Made by a program: the position numbers and the translations under genes. Shown in pieces: positions 52,901 to 63,925 of a stretch of DNA of 64,000 nucleotides. The notes under the pieces were generated by a model. The model was not told where the DNA came from. It worked only from the letters and a program-made list of their open reading frames with translations, and did not search any database. Source of the DNA: Romanomermis culicivorax (lineage: Eukaryota > Nematoda > Enoplea > Mermithida > Mermithidae); the NCBI GenBank assembly GCA_963922205.1, contig CAWUHX010000227.1, positions 1-64,000 of the forward strand, given 5' to 3'. How positions within the stretch are numbered: the first letter of the stretch is position 1; the number at the start of each line of letters is the position of its first letter.

Positions 52901-55900
52901 TTACACCAGCAGTCGCAGGCTATCGAATGCACTGGAGTATGTCCAATTCTAGAATGAAAACTGGAAACGTTCCCTCGTAAACAGACCTTCAAATATGAGG
53001 TTTCGTACGTCAATCATCTTGCAAAGTGCACGATTTTGTTGCAAAAATGATGACGTTTCCGCAAGTTGATCCGAGTTCGGATATCTAATCACAGTTAGTT
53101 TCTGGATCCGGAATGCAGATCTGATGAATCAAACTTTTTGGATCCGGATAGTAGATGTACCGCCATGACATAAGAAAAGCTTTTTTTCATCCTACAGCAA
53201 AGTGCATTGTACCAAAAATGTAGGGCACCCTTTAAAGAAGCAATATGAATATACAATCCCGGGCTATAAAATCAACAGGGTTTCTGCGACTTTGGAAAAA
53301 ATGTAAAAATTGGCAAAAATATCATCCCTGGAATTTCTTTTTAAATGATGTCCTCCACCATACGTGCTTGCATGATCCGGATGCGTGTTCAATCTAAGCG
53401 AAGAAATTTACCGGGCCAATCTTCTATCCTTAGAAATTGTATCACTGCTAAAAACGTTGGACTACAACGGAAATCCTTTACGGCCGTCCCTGAGTCCCAT
53501 CGGCAGTTTCGACACTAAATTTTTGTCGCTTTTGGAAGCCTGTTGGAGCGAAGAGCCGTCGAAACGCGTCGCGACTACAGAATTGAAGAAGGAAATTTTC
53601 GCCCAGACCAAAAAGCAGTGAGTTTTTCAATTTCAGTTATCACAAACTATACAGTCCGTTTTTTTAATGTTAAACAGTTACAAAAGTTAGTAGTGTTTTC
53701 ATAATACACATATACTTTGAAATTTCATTACGGAAAAAATTGTTGAAGGTTTGTTGAGTATGTTCACTCTAGTTCTATCCCGGAGCTTCCCGGTTTAATT
53801 TTTCAGAAATACTAAGAAAAACGGACCGTGAGTGAATGTAACCTGATCTGAAACTGTGAAAACTTTTCCAAGTAAATATTCATTAACTTGATCTTTGCCG
53901 TATCATAACAATATTTTTCATATAAAACTGCTTGACGAATAAGCTGAATCTAATCTGACCTCCTCCTGAATCCAGATGTCACAATGTTTTTGCAGAATAC
54001 TGCACCACAAGTTAACTGAATATAATCTGAAATTTATTAGATAGATTATGTAAATTTCAAGAAAAATGGACTCTTAAGTGAATATATGTGAAAAATTTTT
54101 CACATAAGCTAGTAAATTGAGGATTTAAGATGTTTTTCACTGACAGATCCATCACAAGTCAACTGAATATGACCTGAACTTAACTGGACCATAATGTGGA
54201 TATTTTTCACAGAAAACGGCTTGACGAGTTAACTACATGGATCAGAATGTGAGAATGTTTCTGTAGAAAACTATCAAAAGTCATATTATCTTACTGGGTC
54301 ATGATGTCAAAATTTTTCCTTCAAGAGACTCATCCCATTATGCTAACTTTTGCTTCATTTTAGTGGACAAAATATAATGGATCACGTCTTGAAAGCTCTG
54401 GAAAAATATACGAACGAATTGGAAAAAATCATCGAAGAACGTACGGAAAAAACGAACGAAGAACGAAAAAGAGCCGACAACGTTTTGTACCAGTTATTAC
54501 CCAGGTAAATATCCAATTTTTCAAAAGTGTGCTATTTATTTGGGAGCAAAAAGTGCAGCGCTTTCGGCTGTCATGTGACTAGATTTACAATACACCTTGA
54601 ACTGTAACTACACTAAACCAGTGCCTTTTTGGAATTATCTCCTGAGAATCATGTAATAGAGAAATTCATGTACATGTTGCTATAGAAATGCATTGTTGAA
54701 TGGAAATTTAACACGCTGAACTGCAACGTCATGTTTCTCTGTGATTGCACATGAAGCTTTTACTGCAAATTTTTTTACTCTAAAAGTTTCCAAATGTTAG
54801 TTGAATGTCGTCACAAAATTTTAATTCCAAATGACTTACAGCTTGGCCGAAAATGCAGAATATATAGGATAGTACTTGCTTTCCAGATTTATTATTTGGA
54901 AGCATTTTATGAAAAACAGACTATATAAATACGTTTTGATTTTTATGAATTCTATACAAGCTATATGCTCTGTTGATGAATCCGTGAATTGTGCACACAA
55001 TGTTGAACCCTCAAATACTGTAAAATAGTACCGGCTAATTTGACATATGGTGGCTCTAGCTTAACTCTTCACGGTCGGGACACTTTTTACTTTAATTTTG
55101 TTAGTATGAGCTTTTTGGGAACTTGTGAACTCGAAACCAGTTTGAAGGATCACATGAGTTCAGGAAACATAAATTCCTAAAAACTGAACTTGATATAGGC
55201 TGTCAAAACTTATTTATCAGGCCTCATCTGATGGAATTCAAGTCATATATGTAAAGCTAATACTGGATGTCTGATGGGCAGAAGCATTTTCACATGATCC
55301 CAAATTTTTTTTGTCAATTTCATTTGAGCTACATCGTCTACGTAGTCCCACAATCAGGCTTTTTTATTTTTGCACAGGATAGATTGCAATGTGCAACTTG
55401 GGGGAAAAATTTGGTTGCACATAGAAATTTTTTGGTTGCTCACACTAAAATTGATAAATTCATCTGATTTTATCAGAAAAATGATGAAAATCTAGTTTTT
55501 TGTGTTGCATTTAATTCCCGTCAGTTTTAGACTTTGAAAACTGAATTTCCTGAGGAAGAAAATGAAAAGTCTGGCAACTGTAATTTCTTCGGTGCGGAGC
55601 GCCGGGAAAATTTAGATTTTGAGACTTCTAAAACATTGGAAAATTCGTTTTTTCATCTAATTCTTCTGCAACTATTCTGCAACTATCGTATATCAATCTC
55701 AGATTTTTCACCATTTGGAAAAGCGGGGGCTGGAGAAAAAATTGTATTCTGCTGAAGAATAAATCTTCTTAACCTTTATTCTGCGAGGAAAGATCTTATT
55801 TTTCTATGAATTCGATGATTTTTCAGTCGGATGGGAAAAATAGAAATTCGAAAATAAGGCAAGCAACCAAGGATTTGGATTTTTCATTCTTCAACCAACA

Positions 55901-58900
55901 ATAGCTCCAGTTAATGTCCTCTTTTGAGTTGATGATGTTTTAATTATTGTCTAAATGCAAAAAGACTATGTTTACGATAGTCGAACTAATGAAGGTTCAC
56001 AAAAAGATTTTGTGAAAATAATCGAAAAACGTCTTGATTTTTTCATCGAATAAGTACATGATCAGGCATTTATTCAAAATTCGTTGATGTTAAAATTCTA
56101 TGGGCGGGCATTAACTAGAGAGAAATTTTCTAACCACGCAATGATAAATTTATAAATCATTTGAAATTCTGCGCGAAGCGCTGGAAAAATTTCTGTAATT
56201 TCCCTTTTAAAACACATACAATGCATTATCGGACAGGAAACTTTATACCCTAATCATAAGGACCGTCAGGGTCCAGGTTGCACCGTGCAACTTCGCAGTA
56301 AAAATTAGGTTGCATAGTCCGAAATTTGGTTGCTGTGTGCAAAAATAAAAAACCCTGCCCACAATGGACAGCGAGATTTGAAAAACTTGCTTTCAAATTT
56401 CAACGTTTAGAAAAATTGTGAAAAAATTGCACATATGGTAGAGGGTATTGTCCATCTAGTACATGACACCCACGACCTAGAAGGATCTGTAGTCAAAATC
56501 AGCCTGTTAAGAATTCAAAGGGCGAATTCGAGTTTTGTGATGAAATCAACTATTCACAATCTAACTTTAAGAGAGGAAATATGAGAATAAGTTCAGATTA
56601 ATTTTTTTCCAAGTTCGCAGGTTACGACAGAAAAAATAACAATTACGTGTGGTTTTCTTATGCACAGGATGGTGGCCAATGCTCTAAAAGGTGGGCATCA
56701 AATCGAACCAGAAGTATTCGACTCAGCTACAGTATATTTTTCGAGTGTCATTGGATTCAACGATGTTACTTTGAATAAGAAACCTGTTGTAATAGTCGAC
56801 ACCTTGAACATGATCTATCGACTTATGGACGACACGATTTCACATTACGATGCTTACAAGGTCATTGTTGATTTTTCAGTTCATGTTCAGGTTATGTTCC
56901 AAGCCAGTTAAAATTTTTATTCTGCAGGTAGAAACTGTACTGGATTCATATTTGATCGTTAGCGGTTTACCGACAAGAAATGGTATTCAACACGCTAGTC
57001 AAATGGCCGATTTGTCGTTGAAAATGCAGCAAGTATAGACTGTCCAGCGCACATTTCCTTATAGCTTCAAAAAACTTGATCTTCAGAAGCTGGTGACATA
57101 AATTTAGCATGTCTTCCGAACAACTACCTTGCATTATTTTATGAAATCGTGTTGTCAAAAAAATGTCAGATACGATCACATTTTTCCCCATCAAAATTTT
57201 GTTTATTATATTCTCTTTCCAAGTCAGATTGATGTCATATAAAAAAATTCAAAAATTTTCCATATTCAGAATTCAACGAATCAAATCAATTTATTTTCCA
57301 GTTATCACAAGAATTTTGTATACCGAATATGAAAGGTAGTCGCATGACCTTGAGGATCGGATTGAATAGCGGTTCCGTTGCGGCGGGTGTCATCGGCGTC
57401 ACTTTGCCAAGATATTGCCTATTCGGAGACACAGTTAACGTGGCTTCTCGTATGGAAAGCACTGGCGAACGTAAGTTGAAACGTTGAGTTTGTAACTCCG
57501 AATGGCTCAGATTCAGAATATGACATACGGAATGGTTTAAAAAACGGTTCGTTCACAGACTGGTTGGTGGAGCTTATGGAAAAATGACTCATTTTCTTAC
57601 TTTTCAAGGTTATATTTGTACTAATTTGACTGACGTTAGTAGACTTGGACTATACAGAAGCTATTCAGCGTTGAGCATCAACACGCATATTTTATGGTAA
57701 AAGTATCAGAACTGATATGAACCATGGTCTGAGCACTCCCACACGAAGTATAGTTCTCAAATTTCTTTAGTATCTCCTACATAATCATTCCCTGACATTG
57801 ACGAATCAATTCATCATTCAATCGATGAAATCTACATCTTTCGAATACCTACTGCGCAGTGATCTGGGCCCTGTTGCGTGTGTTGGGAGTTAGGAGTAAG
57901 AATGAACTTCCGGTTGCAGATGTTAAGAGCTAGTAAATTCGTCGTTTAGGTATTCAGTAGTAAATTAAGAAGAAAGGGCAGCTTTAGGGATAATATTCTG
58001 TTTGAATGGGTTGCAGATAAATTAGGATTAATTTTTCTGGAGTAATTTTAAATACAGACATATGTACAAAATCTCGTTTGTTTTTAGGGATTATTTTATT
58101 ATTGTTTTTGTGATTCATATCAACCAAGAATCAATTCATATATTCATAATTTTCCAGAATGCTTTCGCTTATCGTAGGTGCTGCAGAACTTGTAATAAAT
58201 ATCGACAAAATGGATCAAAAAAGTCAATAGGGTATCCGACAAAAACCGGATTAAATATACACTATTCCTACAGTTTTTCTTTTGAAAATAAGACGGATCA
58301 TTGCTAGTGTTTTCAAACAGGTGAGTGGCATTGATAACCAGCTAGAAAACCAAGAGAATCAGCTAGAAATGAACAGTTGTTGAGAAATTCCAGAAAGCGG
58401 ACAATTGACAAAAAACTGAATTTGCCAAATAGCTATTGGCATTACCCAGCACAAGCGTCATGGGGTTGGATCCACTGAAACCGCATGTGAATGCTTTTAG
58501 CAGTTGGATGTGGATATTTTTTCATTTTACTATGATTTCCGAGGGTTCTTTGCCAAACACATGAATAATTAGGAGATCGATGTCGCTTAATTCAATGTTT
58601 GAACTGTCAGTACCGGTTTTGCTTCCTTTGTCTAGTTTGTCTATGTTGTTTTTTTCATTTTTAAAAACTTCTTCGCGATGATGTAGCCACTGGTTGCCCT
58701 CTGGTTGCAACACATTCTGATATAATTTAGTTCCATAAATACCGTTTAGAATGCTGAGCAACGAACGAAAGGAATTTCCCGAAAAGCGTCTTTGCTTCTG
58801 GGAATATGTTTAAAAAATATCTTCTCTTCATGCAGGACTTTTTCTAAGTGAAAACCAATAACACAAAAAAACTCCGGAAAGTGCTGCCTCCTTTACGACT

Positions 58901-59233
58901 GAAAACACTTCCAGTCCAAAAGTTATCTGTAAGAGGATTCAGAGACTCCTAGACTCATATTTATTCGCAACAGGGCACTGTTGTAAATTTTGCAGTTTTT
59001 ATGTTTTCAGCCGAAAAAGTTCACATATCAGAAAGTCTTTTTACTATACTCGAAGAATTAGGCGGCTACGAAATGGAAAAGCGTGGCACTGTCATGGTTA
59101 AGGTAAGTTTTTATGCTGACCAAAACATTGCTCACTTACTTCCTCAATCTTCAAGGGTAAAGGCGATTGTGTCACTTATTGGCTTTTGGGCAAGTCGTCG
59201 AAAGCACGTTTCAACCATCTCGAAATAATGTGA
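34914..59233 (+). CDS. Receptor guanylyl cyclase, copy C (complete, 21 exons)
   Basis: Exons: 34914-35131, 36994-37103, 37690-38031, 41537-41748, 42636-42740, 45092-45230, 45284-45417, 45478-45598, 47930-47996, 48050-48134, 48462-48659, 50868-51047, 51122-51296, 51369-51512, 53434-53617, 54364-54504, 56668-56860, 56928-57032, 57302-57470, 59011-59102, 59156-59233. They total 3192 nt, 1063 aa. Signal peptide [22 protein letters not shown]-type domain to about 460, helix 461-483, kinase homology 484-805, coiled coil 805-852, cyclase 852-1063. Intron 7 has a GC donor (gcgagt). Intron 3 is the longest at 3.5 kb. The first metal Asp is Ser878 (bases 56744-56746), and DYG is NYG (51218-51226). The guanine-binding Glu and Cys (YCLFGD) and the GKG lysines remain. 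The gene is about 24 kb long because its introns carry several transposable elements. It is the most diverged of the three copies. Confidence 0.92.
35340..35572. repeat. MITE family 1 copy
   Basis: In intron 1 of gene C. Internal TAGTATGCTCACAAATTTTC and ATTACTTGCTTTCTAAT match the family; ends AAAACAGGCTATAAT. Confidence 0.6.
35629..36350. mobile_element. Non-autonomous DNA transposon with long inverted ends (TA flanks)
   Basis: In intron 1 of copy C. The left end, TACAGGGTGAGCCAAAAAAA continuing to about 35690, pairs with the right end 36290-36350 over about 55 bp with scattered mismatches. TA lies at each outer edge. Length about 720 bp; no transposase frame seen. Type fits a Tc1/mariner-like MITE. 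Confidence 0.7.
37238..37512. repeat. MITE family 1 copy preceded by a hairpin
   Basis: In intron 2 of gene C. A near-perfect palindrome, ACAGAGCATATGCTATA / TATAGCATATACTCTGT, at about 37238-37272 leads into the element, which carries ACAGTACTTGCTTTCCAC and ends AAGAAAAGACTGTAGG. Confidence 0.65.
39052..39310. repeat. MITE family 2 copy, truncated
   Basis: In intron 3 of gene C: TACTCCATTCATTTTGAAAT then GATCGATGCAGCA, with the body as in the gene A copies. The right terminal repeat is missing. Confidence 0.7.
39901..40219. repeat. MITE family 2 copy
   Basis: In intron 3 of gene C: TACTCCATTCATGTTGAAAT at the left, GCATCTATCATTTTGAATTG at the right. Confidence 0.7.
42809..42940 (-). repeat. 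tRNA-derived SINE
   Basis: The - strand has an A-box-like GAGCTTAGTGGTGC and a B-box-like GGATCAAGTCCC, then CTTCTTCTGAAGTTGCC, matching the tail of the copy at 43155. In intron 5 of gene C. Confidence 0.5.
43155..43265 (-). repeat. tRNA-derived SINE
   Basis: The - strand has TCAGTTGGTTAAATAC (A-box region) and GGTTCAAGTTC (B-box), then a tail ending TTTTCTGAAGGCGCTCCC, shared with the copy at 42809. In intron 5 of gene C. Confidence 0.5.
45635..45855. repeat. MITE family 1 copy
   Basis: In intron 8 of gene C: AGTAGCCTGTTTTTCATAAA at the left, GTTGAGTAGGCTCACAAATT inside, AAAAGCAAACCGTAG at the right. A split, diverged second copy flanks it (46018-46100 and 46370-46493). Confidence 0.7.
47142..47185. 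repeat. Short telomere-like GCCTAA block
   Basis: In intron 8 of copy C: four CCTAAG units, a spacer, then one more copy. This is the complement of TTAGGC, so opposite in orientation to the large array. A trace of the same motif occurs near 48802. Confidence 0.7.
51627..52762. mobile_element. Foldback-like element, partial inverted dimer
   Basis: In intron 14 of copy C. Same terminal unit arrays as the element at 13526-14332 (GTGAGCGATTCCCA units left, complement units right). The interior is pyrimidine-rich to about 51945, then purine-rich. The shared segment around ACTTGTAATGTATT appears twice in opposite orientation (near 51915 and 52395), and the segment from GTTTGACATGCT (51976) onward matches the other copy from about 13600. 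It looks like two half-elements head to head. Confidence 0.6.
53648..53830. repeat. MITE family 1 copy
   Basis: In intron 15 of gene C: TATACAGTCCGTTTTTTTAA at the left, GAAAAACGGACCGTG at the right. The two ends share the same C-to-G variant, as expected for matched inverted repeats. Confidence 0.65.
53840..54340. repeat. Imperfect tandem repeat, unit about 90 bp
   Basis: About five diverged units between two repeat-family insertions and exon 16 of gene C. Each has a core like AATATTTTTCACA, ACTGCTTGACGAGTTAACTG and a CTGAACTTAACTGG-type segment. Confidence 0.55.
54752..54928. repeat. MITE family 1 copy
   Basis: Right part of a copy in intron 16 of gene C: AGTACTTGCTTTCCAGATTT, then GAAAAACAGACTATATA. 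Confidence 0.65.
55347..56365. mobile_element. Non-autonomous hAT-type element with 8-bp target duplication
   Basis: Element 55355-56357 (1003 bp) in intron 16 of copy C. Both ends match as inverted repeats over about 22 bp with one mismatch, starting CAGG(C/G)TTTTTTATTTTTG. Immediately outside, CCCACAAT occurs on both sides (55347-55354 and 56358-56365): a perfect 8-bp duplication, as expected for the hAT superfamily. Subterminal inverted homology extends further (the gttgcacnntgcaac region). No transposase is visible inside. Confidence 0.85.
58522..58797 (-). CDS. Possible nested coding exon, unidentified
   Basis: Inside intron 19 of copy C, on the opposite strand. An acceptor (ATATTCCCAG) precedes an open stretch of about 91 codons ending in TAA, starting [19 protein letters not shown] and ending [11 protein letters not shown]. 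Composition is balanced and not a low-complexity shadow. No family is recognised, and no 5' partner exon was found. It may be a nested gene's last exon, a transposon fragment, or chance. Confidence 0.3.
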   Translation of the reverse strand, partial: KQRRFSGNSFRSLLSILNGIYGTKLYQNVLQPEGNQWLHHREEVFKNEKNNIDKLDKGSKTGTDSSNIELSDIDLLIIHVFGKEPSEIIVK

Positions 59234-60955
59234 CACTTACTTAACATGAATATCAATTTGATGTTATTTGATGTTACCGTAAGATTGGTATGGATATGCA
59301 TTGATAGATACATATGGAAAGAAATTGATGATTTACGCTTACTCGTGCTCTAGCTAGATGGGAGCTCCAAAACGAATCTTCGCTCAAACTGAGCACAGGT
59401 CATCTTATAAAAGTTACGATTACTACTCTGTTTTCTATAAAATGCTTGTGAATTGAAAAAATTTACTAAAGTTAGAACTGTCGTCGAAAATTACTCATGG
59501 CTATTACAATAGAATTTTTTCAACTATATAAAATGCATTCTACTGTTATTATGATCAAGCTTTCTTTGTGAACTCCTGATCTTTTTCTTGTACAGATTGA
59601 ACAACTGTGCTTGGTACGTACTGAGCATATGTCGGTAAGGGGTGTTTGTGCACGCGTTCTACTCAAAAACGTAATTAAAAGTGGAATTCCTCAATTTTAG
59701 CCAGGTTGCGACTAATTGAAATTCGACTCACCTTGGCAGATTTTGCTTTCTGGCTCGTGTATGACTGAATAACCATAAGACCATTTAAAAAGCGAGAGAG
59801 ACCTACAAATGCAAATTCTCATATTTTAATGCATTAGATTTGTGGTCACTTGAACAATGTTACATCGATCCTTTGAAACCGTCAACTTTTTTTCACAATG
59901 GAATTCGCACAAATTTCCCAAAGGTTTAATTATTTAGATGTATCTCAAAAAAATACCTGATAAGATAATATCAGAGATTAACTGCTTTTTTAACTTTAAT
60001 CTTAGACGTTGCATCACTTACTGTAGTCTGTGTTTTAAAATGAGACTTGGAACGAAAAAAATGCTCAAGCAGAAAAAAAAGCACACGTGCGTTGCAGGTT
60101 TTTCACCTACAGAAACATTCCTCAACATTTCGAATTTCATTATAGTTTTTCTAATTTCCGTACTGGTGAAATTTCCCTTGTTTACATATTTATCCATAGT
60201 TTTTTGTAAACCATGTGCATAAACCACATCATTCCAGTGATCATGGGCCATCGAATGCATTATAATATTCAACAATATAATTTTTATAAAATAGTTCTGT
60301 ATGAAAAATGAAAAAGCAATACTATCGCTAAGACCATTTGCACCAAGCTTTTCTAGTAAGATTTTTCATTCAAAAAATTTTTGAACATGATTAAACATGC
60401 TCTAAATTTTTGAATCTAGTAGGTTTTACAAAAAATCTAGAAGTATAAAATCGTACTTGCTTTCAAATTTTATAATTTAGGAGCATTCCCAGAAACATAG
60501 ACTATAATTTTCTCATTAGATGTTGCATTTCGCACAAAAAAATAATTTAACAGTCTCAAAAACACAATCTTCCGATTTTCCGGACCTATCCTGATTCAAA
60601 ATTGTTGTTATCTGCATAGATTTCAATAATCGCTTCAATTCTAAAAGAATTGACTCTTACTTAACATCAGATGGTAAACTTCGACCCTATTCTAAATATT
60701 TACTTTCTTGCATAAACTATAGTCTGTAATTGTTGTAAAAAATGAATGCGGAAACCTAGTACTGTTTCCTATTTTATGATATTCTGCTCAAGACGTTATA
60801 TTGAGCTTCAAATTTTCAAACTGTATAAAAAAATTACAGTAGAAGATTTTTAATACAGTGCATGATGCAACATGTAATATTCCATAATACGATTTATTTT
60901 GTTATAGCTATTAATACTCTTCTTTAATTTTTGCTTTTTATCATCAATTGTACGA
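59234..60955. other. Region between the converging genes
   Basis: Copy C ends on the + strand and the Cys-rich gene ends on the - strand, so this is a shared 3' region. It contains partial and near-full MITE family 1 copies and otherwise AT-rich sequence. No gene is supported. Confidence 0.65.
60280..60513. repeat. MITE family 1 copy
   Basis: Between gene C and the - strand Cys-rich gene: TCGTACTTGCTTTCAAATTT and the end ACATAGACTATAA. More partial copies lie at about 59428-59515, 60716-60870, 61268-61445 (inverted) and 62058-62216. Confidence 0.6.
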
Positions 60956-63288
60956 TCAAAGAGCAGGCAATTGACTGATGCACTGTTCCACAGTCGCTTG
61001 TTTGCACATTTTCATCAAACGTCTCAGTTTAGGTTTGACGATGGCGCCGCATTTTTTGGCCAATTGGTGATGCACGACGTAATGGCACGCCGATTTCATG
61101 CACGTCAACGGTCTACGTTTGCATTTATACACGCTGAAAATAGTTCGTTAAAATTAATCAACTCAAATTTCAGCAAACCTATAATTTTTGAATACTAGCT
61201 TACTATATCTGTTTTGGTTCATTTTTTTAAGAATGAAAGAAACTGGGGAAGCAGAAAGATGCTCAAATGAACAGTCTGTAGTCTACTTTTTAAGTGCATG
61301 TAGATAATCAAAGTGGAAAGCACGTACTCTTTTATATTTTTACAATTTCAACTGAAAATTTTTGAGCCCACTCAACAAACCACTAGCAATTTTTGAATTT
61401 AAAGTCCTATCGCAAAAGCTTTGTTTAAACCTGCAAATTTTAAGAAAAAGATGTCCATGTGCATTGCAGATCTTCTTGTCCACGTTTACAAAATCATTTT
61501 TAATGAATGAGCTATAGATCAAAAATTTAACGAACTAATTTGTCTCAGTATAGCAAATACTTCATGGCGCCTCAGACCTTCCATAAGTTCGCCGATGATT
61601 AACTTGTCGAGCTTCCGCGGATTCAGATCCGTATAGCGACTCCGATTTTCATTCTGGTAATTAGTTGAATGCTTTTATGGGTAAACTTCTTTTGCACGAA
61701 CTGGCGTGAAGGAAGATTGACTTAACCCAGACAGGAGTTTTAGCCCATCCAAAAGCGACTTTTCAAGGCGATTAGAGGTTTTTTCTTTCACAACGGATTG
61801 AATTGGGTACTAATCGATAGATCTTGCTCAGATCTATTCAAAGACGTGATTAAAAACGGTGTACCTCCATTTCGACGTGTTTATAGGTGGTCACAATTTG
61901 CAGCTGATGTATGGTGGTCAAGAGTGCCACAGAAAACAACAAAAATTTGTCAGCCCCATGTGTTTAAGATGAATTGGGATATATTTTATAGTTTTATTAG
62001 ACGCTTTTTAAATTGAAAAATGACACGAAATTACTTCCGCCATCAGGGTCGTTTACAGTGGGCTTTTACTGTAGGATTTTCTACCCAAGACGACGATAAT
62101 GATTACTTGAGTAGGCTCAAAAATTTTTAGTCCTATGTGACATTTTAGCACGAAGTGATGAATAAGTTATTATGAAATGGTTCCTGCTTTGCATTCAAGC
62201 ATCTCAAGAAAAAACTTTGCTTCACGTCCGCGGGGCTTGTAGTGTCAGTCCACCTTTCGAATAGCGCAAAAAAATCTTGGAAACTCATTTGGTCTTATTC
62301 AGGGATGCATTTTTCGAATAGGGGTCCTGAGATCGAAAATGAATCAAAATGACAAAAAAATTACGAAAATGTTTGCCTTAAAAAGCCATTGCGCGAGGTG
62401 AGTTTATCAAGTGGAACATGTGTGTTTCTTGACTGTTTTTTCCATCAGAAGAAGAAATGCGAAATTTGTGTCAGGATTTCAGAAAATGATGCACGGCACT
62501 GTACTAAAAACTGAGTGATTTAACTTTGAGTTTCCAGTCTGTAAATTTAGACCACAAGTTAAAGTCTAGGGTTCGCCATTCAGTTTAAAAAACGAACTGC
62601 ACGTTTTTGTGACATATTGCATACGTTGAAACACTTCGAAATGTTTTCTTATCATCATTGGCTATAGCTTTTTTTGTATATCAAACTTTACACGAATGTA
62701 TAATTCTTCGTTACTTATGACAAAAAATCACATCGTATGAGTTTGACCAGTTCTTTCACTTGTGAATCTGAAGAGCCATTTCTCCTTTGATAAGGTTAAG
62801 TAAAGGCATAACTCTGTCTTGGAAAATTATTGTAATCTTAACGACAAACTAGCATTATCGACATTCTCTGTAACTTTTAATATCACAGATTCATCCCGCC
62901 AACTTTATGCAAATTTTTGAGTGAAGAAGGTCCTTGGATATAAGAGTGACACACTTCATACTACGGAATGCACCATAGTACATGATTTTAGAATTTACAC
63001 CTTTGTAGATCATCTCTTGTTCAGTTTCGATTTAAATCCCGAATCCATGTGTTTAATCAGCAGCAAGAAAAATATGTCATGTCAATCAGATCCAAGCCAA
63101 AGTTCAACCATCCATAACTCCGTCAGAAGTAGAGATATGACACAAAGAATTTCATTTTTGGATAATTTTCAAAGTGAGCTATCGATTGATGTCCCATTTG
63201 CTATTTTGTTTTAAAAAATTACTAAACATCTGGATATCTTGATACTCACTTCATTTCACTGATCACATTGTTAAATGTCGTCGAACTG

Positions 63289-63335
<47 letters not shown>

Positions 63336-63603
63336 GCTACTGCTGCTGCTGCTGCTGCTCGTCGTCCTAGTGGTGGTACTTGTGGTCGTACTACCGGTTG
63401 TGCTAGTGGTAGTCGCCGCGGTAGTCGTTGGCTTCGTACTGGTCGTCGTGCTGGTCCTGCCACTTTTAGTACTAGTGCTGCTGGTGCTAGTCGCTTTCTT
63501 GGTCGTAGTAGTAGTGGGTGGTGCGACGACCACCTGCCGCTTGAATTTTCCGATTCGTCCAAAGATTTGATCGACGCAAGCTATGGTGCTTTGTTCTTGA
63601 CAG
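60956..63603 (-). CDS. Ser/Thr-rich, cysteine-rich secreted-type protein (3' exons of a - strand gene)
   Basis: Two exons are visible. The first, 63603-63250, follows a TTTTTCAG acceptor and ends at a GTGAGT donor. It reads a short Cys-containing segment (CQEQSTIAC), a basic FKRQ, then a long Thr/Ser/Lys stretch ending in a run of about 30 Ser coded by AGC/AGT repeats. It ends with two bases of a codon. The second, 61133-60956, follows ATTTTCAG, starts with the one base needed to complete that codon, and reads 58 residues to TGA with six Cys (VYKCKRRPLTCMKSAC through EQCISQL). The mucin-like linker followed by a compact Cys domain suggests a secreted or surface protein. I do not recognise the family. 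The 5' exons lie beyond 64000 or are unseen. Joining these two exons across 2.1 kb rests on matching phase and strand only. Confidence 0.6.
61561..61653 (-). CDS. Possible small exon, unassigned
   Basis: Between the two exons of the - strand Cys-rich gene. An acceptor (ATTACCAG) leads into NENRSRYTDLNPRKLDKLI and on to GLRRHE, where a GTATTT donor could lie; the frame stays open to 61519. Base composition is richer in GC than the surroundings, as in the real exons nearby. Its phase (0 in, 0 out) does not fit between the two flanking exons (phase 2), so it is alternative, belongs to something else, or is not real. Confidence 0.22.
63289..63360 (-). repeat. CTG/CAG repeat coding for poly-Ser
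   Basis: About 70 bp of CTG with a few CTA units on the + strand. On the - strand it reads AGC/AGT in frame with the Ser/Thr-rich exon and codes for Ser. The + strand poly-Leu frame is the shadow. Confidence 0.85.
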
Positions 63604-63827
63604 CTGAAAAAGTAGACTTCGAGTCGGTTTCCACAGAATGCCCAGAAATTAGCCAGAAAAAGTCGTGGGATCACGTTGTATCTTATCGATGGGAAAACTG
63701 AAAATATGACATTCTAAACAAGCTGCCGGTTGCACCAATGTTACTTAGATGATTCAGTTAGTCTCATCAGCAGCTGTACATTTTGCGGTTGCATCAATGA
63801 CCGTTAGAGCAGTCTGTTTTCCATTTA

Positions 63828-63925
63828 TTCAGTAGTCGTTTCTAGTGATTCAATAGTCTGTTTTCTAGTGGTTCAGTGGTTGTTTCCAGTGCTTCAGTAG
63901 TCATTTCTAGTGGTTCAGTAACGCA
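63828..63925. repeat. Minisatellite, unit about 21-27 bp
   Basis: Four to five units of the type TTTCTAGTGGTTCAGTAGTC with small differences. It lies upstream (5') of the Ser/Thr-rich exon on the - strand. The remaining bases 63604-64000 show no further exon that I can support. Confidence 0.6.

Noticed and set aside
60971-61198. + strand open frame of 75 codons
   Set aside because: Antisense shadow of the Cys-rich last exon on the - strand, which has an acceptor and better codon sense.
63268-63570. Poly-Leu/Val membrane-like protein on the + strand and Ala-rich frame on the - strand
   Set aside because: Shadows of the - strand Ser/Thr-rich exon, which has proper splice sites at both ends.
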